Assembly (NCBI GenBank): GCA_017307315.1
Contig: JAFKFF010000155.1
Span: forward strand, 1 to 5,876
Length of the DNA: 5,876 bases
Origin: Alphaproteobacteria bacterium
Lineage (GTDB): Bacteria; Pseudomonadota; Alphaproteobacteria; Micropepsales; Micropepsaceae
Reading direction: 5' to 3'
Part shown: piece after piece, positions 1-5,876 of the stretch
Numbering within the stretch: position 1 is the stretch's first letter
Layout of the letters: every line of letters begins with the position of its first letter
Made by a program: the position numbers and the translations under genes
The notes under the pieces: model-generated
The model's input: only the letters and a program-made list of their open reading frames with translations
What the model was told of the DNA's origin: nothing
Databases searched by the model: none

Positions 1-2
1 AT

Positions 3-935
3 CGACGGCGACGGCGCCTGGTGCGCCGTCTTTGTCTTGGTGCCGGTCTGGCCGCCTTCGCGCTTGTCGTTCCATGGTCGCTGGGCGCGCAGTTCGGTAA
101 AGCACGATCATCCGGCGCGGCGCAGGCGGCGGACGCAACGGCGTTTCCTGCCGGGGAGGGCGTCGTTTATCCCGATGGCCTGCGCGCAGGCCGCCGGACG
201 ATTGCCGCGGCTTCCGTGGTCGCGCCCGATTCCGGCGCGGGCGCCTTGTCCTCGCTGCCGGCCATCGCGATCTGCATCGACGACATGGGCGAGAATGCCA
301 CAGGCAGCGCAAAACCCATGGCGCTGCCTGCCGAAGTGACCCTGGCTTTCCTGCCTTATGCCAGCGCGACACCCGCCCTGGCGCAACAATCCTTTGCGAT
401 GGGACATGAGATCCTGGCCCATGTTCCCATGCAGCCGATCGGTCCCAGCGATCCCGGCCCCCAGGCGCTGACGGTAGGCGGGCCCGACAATGCCGAACGG
501 CTCGCCTGGGCCTTGTCGCGGGTCCCCGGGCTTTCCGGGATCAACAATCACGAGGGGAGCAAATTCTCCAGCGATGCCGCTTCGCTCCTGCCCGTGGTGC
601 GCATCCTGGCGGAACGGCGCCTGTTCTTTTTCGATTCCCGGACCATTGCGGCTTCCCAGATCGTGCGCGTTTCCCACGCGCACGGCGTGGAAAGCGCGGG
701 GCGCGATGTCTTCCTCGACAATGTGCTGACCGACCGCGCGGTGCGCGCCCGGCTGGACGAGCTGGCGGCCAAGGCGAAGAAATCCGGGGTCGCCATTGCC
801 ATCGGCCATCCCCACGGCGTGACCATGCGGGTTCTGGCCGGATGGCTTTCGGAGGATCACGGCGTGCGGCTTGTGTCGGTGTCGGAAGCCATTCGCCTGA
901 AAAGCGCGCGCAGCGCCCTTGTTGCGGCGCGCTGA
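3..935 (+). CDS. Divergent polysaccharide deacetylase family protein (YibQ/DUF610), 5'-partial
   Basis: Predicted envelope protein of the divergent polysaccharide deacetylase family (E. coli YibQ type), related to NodB carbohydrate esterases; the substrate is not established for the family. Numbering from the GTG at 21, an Arg-rich N-terminus leads into a hydrophobic segment (residues 5-23) that looks like a signal peptide or membrane anchor. A low-complexity linker follows to about residue 78, then the catalytic-type domain. Visible motifs are ICIDDMG with the Asp pair 87-88, AHVPMQP (133-139), NNHEGS with His177, FFFDSRT (202-208), RDVFLDN (228-234) and GHPHG with His263 and His265. The frame is open to the left edge, reads five more Arg codons before the GTG, and no ribosome binding site precedes that GTG, so the real start probably lies outside the window. 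The gene converges on trpE with 6 bp between stops. Family assignment is strong; enzymatic activity is inferred. Confidence 0.88.
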   Translation, partial: RRRRRLVRRLCLGAGLAAFALVVPWSLGAQFGKARSSGAAQAADATAFPAGEGVVYPDGLRAGRRTIAAASVVAPDSGAGALSSLPAIAICIDDMGENATGSAKPMALPAEVTLAFLPYASATPALAQQSFAMGHEILAHVPMQPIGPSDPGPQALTVGGPDNAERLAWALSRVPGLSGINNHEGSKFSSDAASLLPVVRILAERRLFFFDSRTIAASQIVRVSHAHGVESAGRDVFLDNVLTDRAVRARLDELAAKAKKSGVAIAIGHPHGVTMRVLAGWLSEDHGVRLVSVSEAIRLKSARSALVAAR

Positions 936-942
936 CGACTTT
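900..942. terminator. Possible bidirectional terminator hairpin between convergent genes
   Basis: A perfect 7-bp inverted repeat, AGCGCGC (903-909) and GCGCGCT (927-933), encloses a 17-nt loop in which GCA (910-912) can pair with TGC (923-925). On the minus strand the stem is followed at once by TTTT (complement of 900-903). On the plus strand a TTTT tract lies at 939-942 and a T6 tract at 952-957. The hairpin overlaps the last codons of the deacetylase gene. With only 6 bp between the two convergent stops, there is no other place for a terminator. The T-tracts are short and the plus-strand one is offset from the stem, so this is tentative. Confidence 0.35.
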
Positions 943-2456
943 TACTGACCCTTTTTTGCCGCCGAGGCGAAGCGGACCGCTTCTTCCGCCGCCGCCATCA
1001 GGGCGCGCGCCTTGTTGACGGTCTCCTGATATTCGGATTCCGGATCGCTGTCGGCGACAACGCCGCCGCCCGCCTGCACATACATGATGCCATCCTTGAC
1101 GAAGGCGGTGCGCAGCACGATGCAGGTATCCATCGATCCATCGGCGGCAAAATATCCCACCGCGCCGCCGTAAGGCCCGCGCTTTTCCTTCTCGAACTCG
1201 TCGATGATCTGCATGGCGCGGATTTTGGGTGCGCCCGAGAGCGTGCCCGCCGGCAATCCCGCCGACAGGGCGTCGACCGCGTCGAGCCCGGGACGGATCT
1301 CGCCTTCCACATTCGACACCAGGTGCATCACATGGCTGTAGCGCTCGATGAAGAAGCTGCCGGTGACTTTCACGGCGCCGGTCTTGGCGACACGGCCCAC
1401 ATCGTTGCGACCCAGATCGAGCAGCATCAGATGTTCGGCCCGCTCCTTGGGATCGGCCATCAACTCGTCCGCCAGCGCCATATCCTGTTCCGGGGTCTTG
1501 CCGCGCGGCCTTGTGCCGGCGATGGGGCGGATGGTGACCTTGCCGTCGCGCAGCCGCACCAGGATTTCCGGGCTCGAACCCACGATGGAGAAACCGGGAA
1601 AGGAAAGATAGTAGAGGAAAGGCGAGGGGTTCAGTCGGCGAAGCGCCCGGTAGAGGGAAAAAGGCGGCAAGGCGAAGGGGCGGCGGAAGCGCTGGCTGGG
1701 CACCACCTGAAAGATATCGCCGGCGCGGATATAATCCTTCGCCCGCGCCACGACCGAGAAATACTCCTCCTTGGTCATGTTGGACTCGATCACCGCTTCT
1801 AGCGGCATGTCGGCGGGCGCCTCGGCATTGGGCGGAAGCGGCCTGTCCAGGGCGGCGACGGCTTCCTCGATGCGCTCTCCGGCCCGGGCATAAGCCGCGC
1901 GCGCGTCCAGCCCGGCTTCGGGCCACACCGGGGTCACCACCACGATCTCGTCCTTCACGGTGTCGAAAATCGCGATGATCGTCGGCCGAAGCATGATCGC
2001 GTCGGGAACGCCCAGCCGGTCCGGCGGCATGGCGGGCAGATGCTCGATCTGGCGCACCATGTCGTAGCCCAGATATCCGAAAAGGCCGGTCGCCATCGGC
2101 GGCAGGCCGGCAGGCAGGTCCATGCGCGTCGCCGCGATCAGGGCGCGCAGGGATTCCAGCGGACGCTCTTTCTGTGGCGCGAACGCGCCGCCGTTCAGGG
2201 CGTTGCGGTTGATCTCGGCCTTATCGCCCCGGCAGCGCCAGATCAGGTCCGGCTTCATGCCGATGATCGAATAGCGCCCGCGGGTTTCGCCGCCCTGAAC
2301 GCTTTCCAACAGGAAGGCATTGTCCTGGCCTTCGCCCAGCTTGAGGAAAGCGGAAACCGGGGTCTCCAGATCGGCCACCAGGCGGCGGAACAAAGCCTGC
2401 GGCGTCTTCGCGGCGTAGAGGCGCGCGAAGGTCTCGAAATCGGGATTCACGCTCAC
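942..2456 (-). CDS. trpE: Anthranilate synthase component I
   Basis: Converts chorismate plus ammonia, normally supplied by the TrpG glutaminase subunit, to anthranilate, the first committed step of tryptophan synthesis in the cytoplasm. The 504 residues match the usual length of unfused TrpE. The N-terminal domain carries LLES (49-52), the region of the tryptophan feedback site. The chorismate-binding domain spans about 227-481, with GSSPEILVR (293-301), PIAGTRPRG (311-319), EHLMLLDLGRND (341-352), a probable catalytic His378 in YSHVMH, PAGTLSGAPK (402-411) and the acidic DPESEY (471-476). Ala in PIAGT separates TrpE from PabB, which usually has Lys there. No glutaminase domain is fused at the C-terminus, unlike the TrpEG fusions of Rhizobium and Brucella. 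The start is a GTG whose first bases overlap the TGA of the upstream ppiD-like gene, so translational coupling is likely. I see no leader peptide or attenuator directly before it. trpG does not follow; a convergent gene does. Confidence 0.97.
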   Translation of the reverse strand: MSVNPDFETFARLYAAKTPQALFRRLVADLETPVSAFLKLGEGQDNAFLLESVQGGETRGRYSIIGMKPDLIWRCRGDKAEINRNALNGGAFAPQKERPLESLRALIAATRMDLPAGLPPMATGLFGYLGYDMVRQIEHLPAMPPDRLGVPDAIMLRPTIIAIFDTVKDEIVVVTPVWPEAGLDARAAYARAGERIEEAVAALDRPLPPNAEAPADMPLEAVIESNMTKEEYFSVVARAKDYIRAGDIFQVVPSQRFRRPFALPPFSLYRALRRLNPSPFLYYLSFPGFSIVGSSPEILVRLRDGKVTIRPIAGTRPRGKTPEQDMALADELMADPKERAEHLMLLDLGRNDVGRVAKTGAVKVTGSFFIERYSHVMHLVSNVEGEIRPGLDAVDALSAGLPAGTLSGAPKIRAMQIIDEFEKEKRGPYGGAVGYFAADGSMDTCIVLRTAFVKDGIMYVQAGGGVVADSDPESEYQETVNKARALMAAAEEAVRFASAAKKGQ

Positions 2457-4348
2457 GAGGTGCCGCCGGTCGCCTGCTGCAGGAGCTTCTGGTTGACCTT
2501 GACGCCTTGCTGGATTCGCGACGCGTTGGCGAAGGCCGAGGTGATGTCCGCCGCCGCTTGTTGCGAGATCTCGCCGCGGCCTCCGGCATAGAGCTGCCTT
2601 GTGTTCTCATTCTCCGGGTGCGCGATGCCCGTCACCTTGGCGATGATGTAGTTGCCGCCCATCCCCTGGGGTGCCTGCACCACCGCGCCCGGTGCGGCGC
2701 CGAACAGCTTTTCGATCAGCGCGGAGGAGAAGGTGGTGTCGTTGGTGTTGCGTTGCAGGGCGGGGCTCTTGAGCACCGGGACCTTCAGTTCCTTGGCCAC
2801 GGCGGCCAGATTGCCGTCCTTCTGGGCCTGGCTGGTAAGGGCGACCGCCTTGACCGCGAGCGCCTTGGCCTTTTCGTCCGCCGTCCAGGCCGCCAGCGCA
2901 TCGGCGCGCACCGCGTCGAGGGGCTTGAGCTTGGCCGGTGTGACGCCGTTCACTTTCAGCGCGTAATAGGCCCCGCTCTTGGCCGCGAAGGGATCATTGT
3001 CTTCGCCGACTTCGGCGGCGAAGGCGGTCGACAGGAACTCCGGATCGGCGGGCAGGTCGGGGGCTTTTTCACCCGAGGGGGTAAGACCCATCTTGTCCAC
3101 CGCGGAGATGCGGCCGCTCCGCATCCCGACTTTCTTGGCCGCGGCCGCGATATCGGCGCCGCCGGAGCGGGCATCTTCATAGGCGTTGACGATGTCGATG
3201 ATCTTGGCGCCCGCCAGTTGCAGAGCCAAGGTCTGGCGAATCTGATCCCTGGAATCCTCCAGGGTGCGCGAAATGCCGGGCGTGACCTTGGTGACCTTGA
3301 GGAGGACATAGCCGTTCAGCGCGCCCTTGATGGGCTGGCTGACTTCGTTCAGCGGCAGGGCGAAGATCGCATCCGCCCGCGCCGTATCCGGAATGTCGGC
3401 CTTGGAGAGCGTGCCCAAATCCAGATCCGCCGCCGCGATCTTGCGTTCCGTCGCCAGGGCTTCGAACGATGTTCCCGCCGCGATCCGCTCGCGCGCCGCC
3501 TTGGCGGCGGCCTCGCTGGGGAATTCGATCTGCTGGATGTCGCGCTTTTCCGGCACGTTGTAATTGGCTTCGTGCTGCTTGAACTCGTCGGCGATCATCT
3601 TGTCGCTCACCTCCACCTGGGCCGCCACATCCTGCGGCGTGACCGCGGCATACTCGATGTCGCGATATTCCGGCGTGGAGAAGCGCTCCGGATGTGCCTT
3701 GACAAAAGTGGTCAGCGTGGCGTCGTCGGGCGCCGCGATCGGCCCCACCGCGTCGGGCGATACGATCACATAATCGGCGGCGCGCAACTCGGTGACGTAA
3801 AGGAACAGGCCCTTGGTATAGCCGTCGGGCAGGGCGAAGCCGGCTTCCATGGCGGTGCTGAGCTGCGCGCGGGCCGCGTCGGCCCGCATCTCCGCCAGGA
3901 AGTCCTGTTCGCCATAGCCGGCGTTCCCGATCACCTGCAGGAAGACATTGTGATCGAATTGGTTGGTCGGACCCTTGAAGGCCGGCAGCGCGCGCACCTC
4001 CTGAGCCAATTCCGCATCGGTGGCGGTGAGCCCCAGCCGCGCGGCGGTATTGTCCAGGGCGGTCCGGCTGACCATCTGTTGCAGCGCGGCCTGGTCCAGG
4101 CCCATTTTCTGCGCCGTCTCTGGCGTGAGGTCCATGCCCATCTGCTGGCCCTGGTTGCGCAGGAAATTGCGATAGGTGCGCTGGAAGCTCTGGGTGGAAA
4201 TTTCCGTCGATCCCACTGTCGCCAGGGCCGTGCTGATCTGGCCGGTGAAGACATCGGCGATGCCCCATACCACGAAGCTCAAGGCCAGGCCGCCCATCAG
4301 AAGCGAAGCCACCCAGGACTTGGAGAGCTGGTGCATCCATTGAATCAT
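2453..4348 (-). CDS. ppiD: Membrane-anchored periplasmic folding factor, PpiD/SurA-type with parvulin domain
   Basis: Inner-membrane-anchored periplasmic chaperone of the PpiD type, expected to assist folding of exported proteins emerging from the Sec translocon. From the ATG at 4348 the protein has 631 residues, close to E. coli PpiD (623). It shows a short cytoplasmic tail, one membrane segment (about 12-33), a SurA-like N-terminal chaperone region (about 34-165), a parvulin-type PPIase domain (about 265-360) and a C-terminal region (about 400-631) with two further parvulin-end-like segments. Active-site positions look degenerate: the RHIL-type histidine reads IQQIEF (271-276) and the terminal GxH reads GYVLLKV (346-352). 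The chaperone role is therefore better supported than isomerase activity. The ATG at 4348 is preferred over the one at 4441 because GGGAAG lies 5 nt upstream and the membrane segment then starts near the N-terminus. The longer form would add a proline-rich leader crossing the promoter. It is the first gene of the unit with trpE. Confidence 0.9.
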   Translation of the reverse strand: MIQWMHQLSKSWVASLLMGGLALSFVVWGIADVFTGQISTALATVGSTEISTQSFQRTYRNFLRNQGQQMGMDLTPETAQKMGLDQAALQQMVSRTALDNTAARLGLTATDAELAQEVRALPAFKGPTNQFDHNVFLQVIGNAGYGEQDFLAEMRADAARAQLSTAMEAGFALPDGYTKGLFLYVTELRAADYVIVSPDAVGPIAAPDDATLTTFVKAHPERFSTPEYRDIEYAAVTPQDVAAQVEVSDKMIADEFKQHEANYNVPEKRDIQQIEFPSEAAAKAARERIAAGTSFEALATERKIAAADLDLGTLSKADIPDTARADAIFALPLNEVSQPIKGALNGYVLLKVTKVTPGISRTLEDSRDQIRQTLALQLAGAKIIDIVNAYEDARSGGADIAAAAKKVGMRSGRISAVDKMGLTPSGEKAPDLPADPEFLSTAFAAEVGEDNDPFAAKSGAYYALKVNGVTPAKLKPLDAVRADALAAWTADEKAKALAVKAVALTSQAQKDGNLAAVAKELKVPVLKSPALQRNTNDTTFSSALIEKLFGAAPGAVVQAPQGMGGNYIIAKVTGIAHPENENTRQLYAGGRGEISQQAAADITSAFANASRIQQGVKVNQKLLQQATGGTS

Positions 4349-4353
4349 GAGAA

Positions 4354-4359
4354 CTTCCC
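4354..4359 (-). promoter_or_regulatory. Ribosome binding site of ppiD
   Basis: Read on the minus strand, GGGAAG sits 5 nt before the ATG at 4348. It decides the start in favour of this ATG over the in-frame ATG at 4441, which would place the leader across the promoter. Confidence 0.6.
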
Positions 4360-4384
4360 ACGGGTTGTGCGAAAATAGCGGCGG

Positions 4385-4413
4385 ATGATAGGGAGGGGGG
4401 CGTGTCAGGGCAA
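4385..4413 (-). promoter_or_regulatory. Sigma70-like promoter for ppiD-trpE
   Basis: On the minus strand, TTGCCC (4413-4408) matches the -35 consensus at 4 of 6 positions. A 17-nt spacer separates it from TATCAT (4390-4385), which matches the -10 consensus at 5 of 6. Transcription would begin near 4378, giving a 5' leader of about 30 nt before the ATG at 4348. Spacing and position are as expected for the main promoter of this two-gene unit. It is predicted by pattern only. Confidence 0.55.
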
Positions 4414-4461
4414 GCGGCGCAGGCCGCGGCCAAAAAGGCATGCGGCGAGACCGGCAGGGGG

Positions 4462-5211
4462 ATGAATTTGCGCCAGCTGATTGCGGGGAACTGGAAAATG
4501 AACGGCCTCGCGGCCGATCTGGCGGAGCTGGAAGCCCTCAAGCGCGGGCTTGCGATGGCGCCGGCTTGCGACGTGCTGGTCTGTCCGCCAGCCAGCCTGC
4601 TGGCCCGGGCGGCCGAAGCGGCGAAAGGCGCCTTTGCCTTGGGTGGTCAGGACTGCCATGCCGAAGCGCGTGGCGCTTTCACCGGCGATATCTCCGCCGA
4701 GATGCTGAAGGACGCGGGCGCCTCGGCCGTGATCGTGGGCCATTCGGAACGGCGTCAGTTTCACGGGGAGCGCGACCAGGATGTGGCCGCCAAGGCGCGC
4801 GCGGCCTGGCGGGCCGGGCTGATGGCCATCATCTGCATCGGGGAAACCGAGGCGGAGCGCGATGCCGGCAACGCCCATCCCGTCTGCGGCGGCCAGATCG
4901 GCGGCAGCGTGCCGAAGGACGCGACGGCGGCCAACACCGCCATCGCTTATGAGCCGGTCTGGGCCATCGGCACCGGCAGGACGCCCAGCGAAGCCGACGT
5001 CGTCGCCATGCATGCCCATATCCGCCGCTGCGTCGTCGAGCGGCTGGGACCGATCGGCCGGGATGTCCGCATTCTCTATGGCGGCTCTGTGAAGCCTTCC
5101 AATGCGCGGGCGATTCTGTCGCTGGACGACGTAAATGGCGCGCTGGTGGGTGGCGCGAGCCTCAAGGCGCGGGATTTTCTGGAGATTGTCGGCGCCGGCA
5201 TGCCGCATTAA
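4462..5211 (+). CDS. tpiA: Triose-phosphate isomerase
   Basis: Interconverts dihydroxyacetone phosphate and glyceraldehyde 3-phosphate in glycolysis and gluconeogenesis, as a cytoplasmic TIM-barrel enzyme, normally a homodimer. From the ATG at 4462 it has 249 residues, the usual bacterial length. All key sites are present: GNWKMN with Asn10 and Lys12, the electrophilic His94 in VIVGHSERR, catalytic Glu164 in [11 protein letters not shown], whose following residues form the mobile loop 6, YGGSVKPSN (206-214), and the phosphate-binding GGAS (230-233). The ATG at 4462 is chosen over the upstream GTG at 4402 because family members begin just before the [10 protein letters not shown] strand. The 20 extra codons would be Ala-rich and overlap the leftward ppiD promoter. 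A purine run (AGGGGG, 4456-4461) touches the ATG, closer than an ideal ribosome binding site. The gene diverges from ppiD. No convincing terminator follows, so some read-through into the gene at 5291 is possible. Confidence 0.97.
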   Translation: MNLRQLIAGNWKMNGLAADLAELEALKRGLAMAPACDVLVCPPASLLARAAEAAKGAFALGGQDCHAEARGAFTGDISAEMLKDAGASAVIVGHSERRQFHGERDQDVAAKARAAWRAGLMAIICIGETEAERDAGNAHPVCGGQIGGSVPKDATAANTAIAYEPVWAIGTGRTPSEADVVAMHAHIRRCVVERLGPIGRDVRILYGGSVKPSNARAILSLDDVNGALVGGASLKARDFLEIVGAGMPH

Positions 5212-5290
5212 CCAGGAATTTCGACCCTTCTTTAACACCGCCCGGCCATTCTCTCCCCAACAAGATAAGGGTGGGGCAACGCTCGAAGGC

Positions 5291-5876
5291 ATGATCGACG
5301 TCATTCAGCGCCAGACCCCGGATATCGTGCTGGGGGAAGCGCAAGGCGCGGCCGACGAACTCTGTCAGGCGATCCAGCAGCTGCGCCAGGGTGCCGCGGG
5401 GTACAATCCTTTCATCGTCATCATCGTGACCGCCTGGGAGAAGAGTTCGGCCCTGATCAACAAGGTGGTCAATTCCGGCGCCGACGATCTTCTGCTCCGT
5501 CCCTTCTCGACCGCCCTCCTGGGAACGCGCATCGAGGCGCATATCGAACGGCGCAAGGGGTTCGTCATCACCACCGACTATGTCGGTCCCGACCGCCGAC
5601 GCGACAGCGGCCGTGCGGGAGACTGCGACATGTTCGATCCGCCCAATTCGCTCAAGATGAAAGCGAAGGACAAACTGTCCGCCGACGTCATCGCCAAGAA
5701 GCTGGATGCGGAGTTGCAGGTGGCGCGCGAAAGGCTGGCGGGAGAAAAGCTCCGCCGCGATTCCTTTCAGGTCTGTGTCCTATGGCGGCTGCTGCAGGAT
5801 CAGCCGGGCGATTCGCCGCAATTCGCCGCAGACCTGCTCAAACTGTCCAATCTCACCCACGCCATCGAGCGCCGCT
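5291..5876 (+). CDS. Degenerate response-regulator receiver-like protein, N-terminally short, 3'-partial
   Basis: Encodes at least 195 residues and runs off the right edge without a stop. Residues 10-85 resemble the second half of a CheY-like receiver: TPDIVLGE (strand 3), a helix, NPFIVIIVTAW (39-49, strand 4 with conserved Thr47), SGADDLLLRPFS (62-73, strand 5) and a final helix. FVITTDYVGPDRRR (91-104) matches the tail I recall following receivers in alphaproteobacterial response regulators. Key residues are altered: the phosphoacceptor Asp position is Glu16 and the conserved Lys is Arg70. The first strand with its Asp pair is absent, and tpiA ends 79 bp upstream, leaving no room for it. 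After the tail comes a charged helical stretch (about 125-160, coiled-coil-like), then a further helical region to the edge. The start is uncertain: GAAGG lies only 1 nt before the ATG, and the frame stays open back to an ATG at 5135 inside tpiA. It may be a pseudo-receiver or a 5'-truncated gene. Confidence 0.65.
   Translation, partial: MIDVIQRQTPDIVLGEAQGAADELCQAIQQLRQGAAGYNPFIVIIVTAWEKSSALINKVVNSGADDLLLRPFSTALLGTRIEAHIERRKGFVITTDYVGPDRRRDSGRAGDCDMFDPPNSLKMKAKDKLSADVIAKKLDAELQVARERLAGEKLRRDSFQVCVLWRLLQDQPGDSPQFAADLLKLSNLTHAIERR

Noticed and set aside
541..1926. Minus-strand open frame of 461 codons across the trpE and deacetylase region
   Set aside because: It is a frame shadow: Arg/Gly-rich, overlapping both recognised genes, with no coherent domain.
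2507..4378. Long plus-strand open frame of 623 codons antisense to the ppiD-like gene
   Set aside because: It is a mirror of a well-supported gene in GC-rich DNA. The translation is rich in Arg, Gly and His without recognisable motifs.
4365..4393. Possible plus-strand promoter for tpiA (TTGTGC with GATGAT or TGATAG)
   Set aside because: Spacers are only 13-15 nt and the matches are poor. No convincing rightward promoter could be placed.
4349..4441. ATG at 4441 as a longer start for the ppiD-like gene
   Set aside because: It would add a proline-rich 31-residue leader before the membrane segment and span the predicted promoter. The ATG at 4348 has a well-placed GGGAAG.
4402..4461. GTG at 4402 as a longer start for tpiA (20 extra residues)
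   Set aside because: The extension is Ala-rich, is not expected in the family, and overlaps the leftward ppiD promoter. The ATG at 4462 gives the standard 249-residue protein.
5196..5205. 10-bp palindrome CGGCATGCCG at the end of tpiA
   Set aside because: It has no loop or T-tract and lies within codons, so it is not a credible terminator or operator.
5255..5276. CCCCA/TGGGG inverted repeat between tpiA and the receiver-like gene
   Set aside because: The stem is only 5 bp with a 12-nt loop and no following T-tract, compatible with chance in this composition.
5271..5294. Seven-codon GTG open frame whose TGA overlaps the ATG at 5291
   Set aside because: The ATGA overlap suggests a coupling leader, but the purine run abuts the GTG and so short a frame is easily accidental.

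Overview
The window looks like chromosomal DNA from a GC-rich alphaproteobacterium. Three things point there: a ppiD-like gene running straight into trpE with tpiA diverging from it, an arrangement I recall from alphaproteobacterial genomes; a trpE that is not fused to trpG; and a truncated receiver protein ending in the Gly-Pro-Asp-Arg-Arg-Arg tail I associate with alphaproteobacterial response regulators. The genus cannot be fixed from this sequence. I see no mobile element, CRISPR array, tRNA or rRNA, and composition appears uniform by eye.

Layout from left to right: (1) positions 3-935, plus strand, the 5'-truncated end of a divergent polysaccharide deacetylase (YibQ/DUF610 family), an envelope protein. 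(2) Positions 942-2456, minus strand, trpE, meeting gene 1 tail to tail with only 6 bp between the two stop codons; a GC-rich hairpin in the last codons of gene 1 may stop transcription from both sides. (3) Positions 2453-4348, minus strand, a PpiD/SurA-type membrane-anchored periplasmic folding factor whose TGA stop overlaps the GTG start of trpE by four bases. (4) Positions 4349-4461, the divergent regulatory region, with a good sigma70-like promoter firing leftward into ppiD-trpE. (5) Positions 4462-5211, plus strand, tpiA. (6) Positions 5291 to the right edge, plus strand, a response-regulator-like gene that runs out of the window.

The genes serve separate jobs: envelope maintenance (deacetylase, PpiD), tryptophan synthesis (TrpE) and central carbon metabolism (TpiA). 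ppiD and trpE form one transcription unit and are probably translationally coupled. trpG, trpD and trpC do not follow trpE here.

The least ordinary item is the right-hand gene. It encodes the second half of a receiver domain. The phosphoacceptor aspartate position reads as glutamate, the conserved lysine is arginine, and there is no room for the N-terminal acidic pair between tpiA and the visible homology. It is either a degenerate, phosphorylation-independent pseudo-receiver with a helical C-terminal extension or a gene that lost its 5' end next to tpiA. No other undescribed system is apparent.
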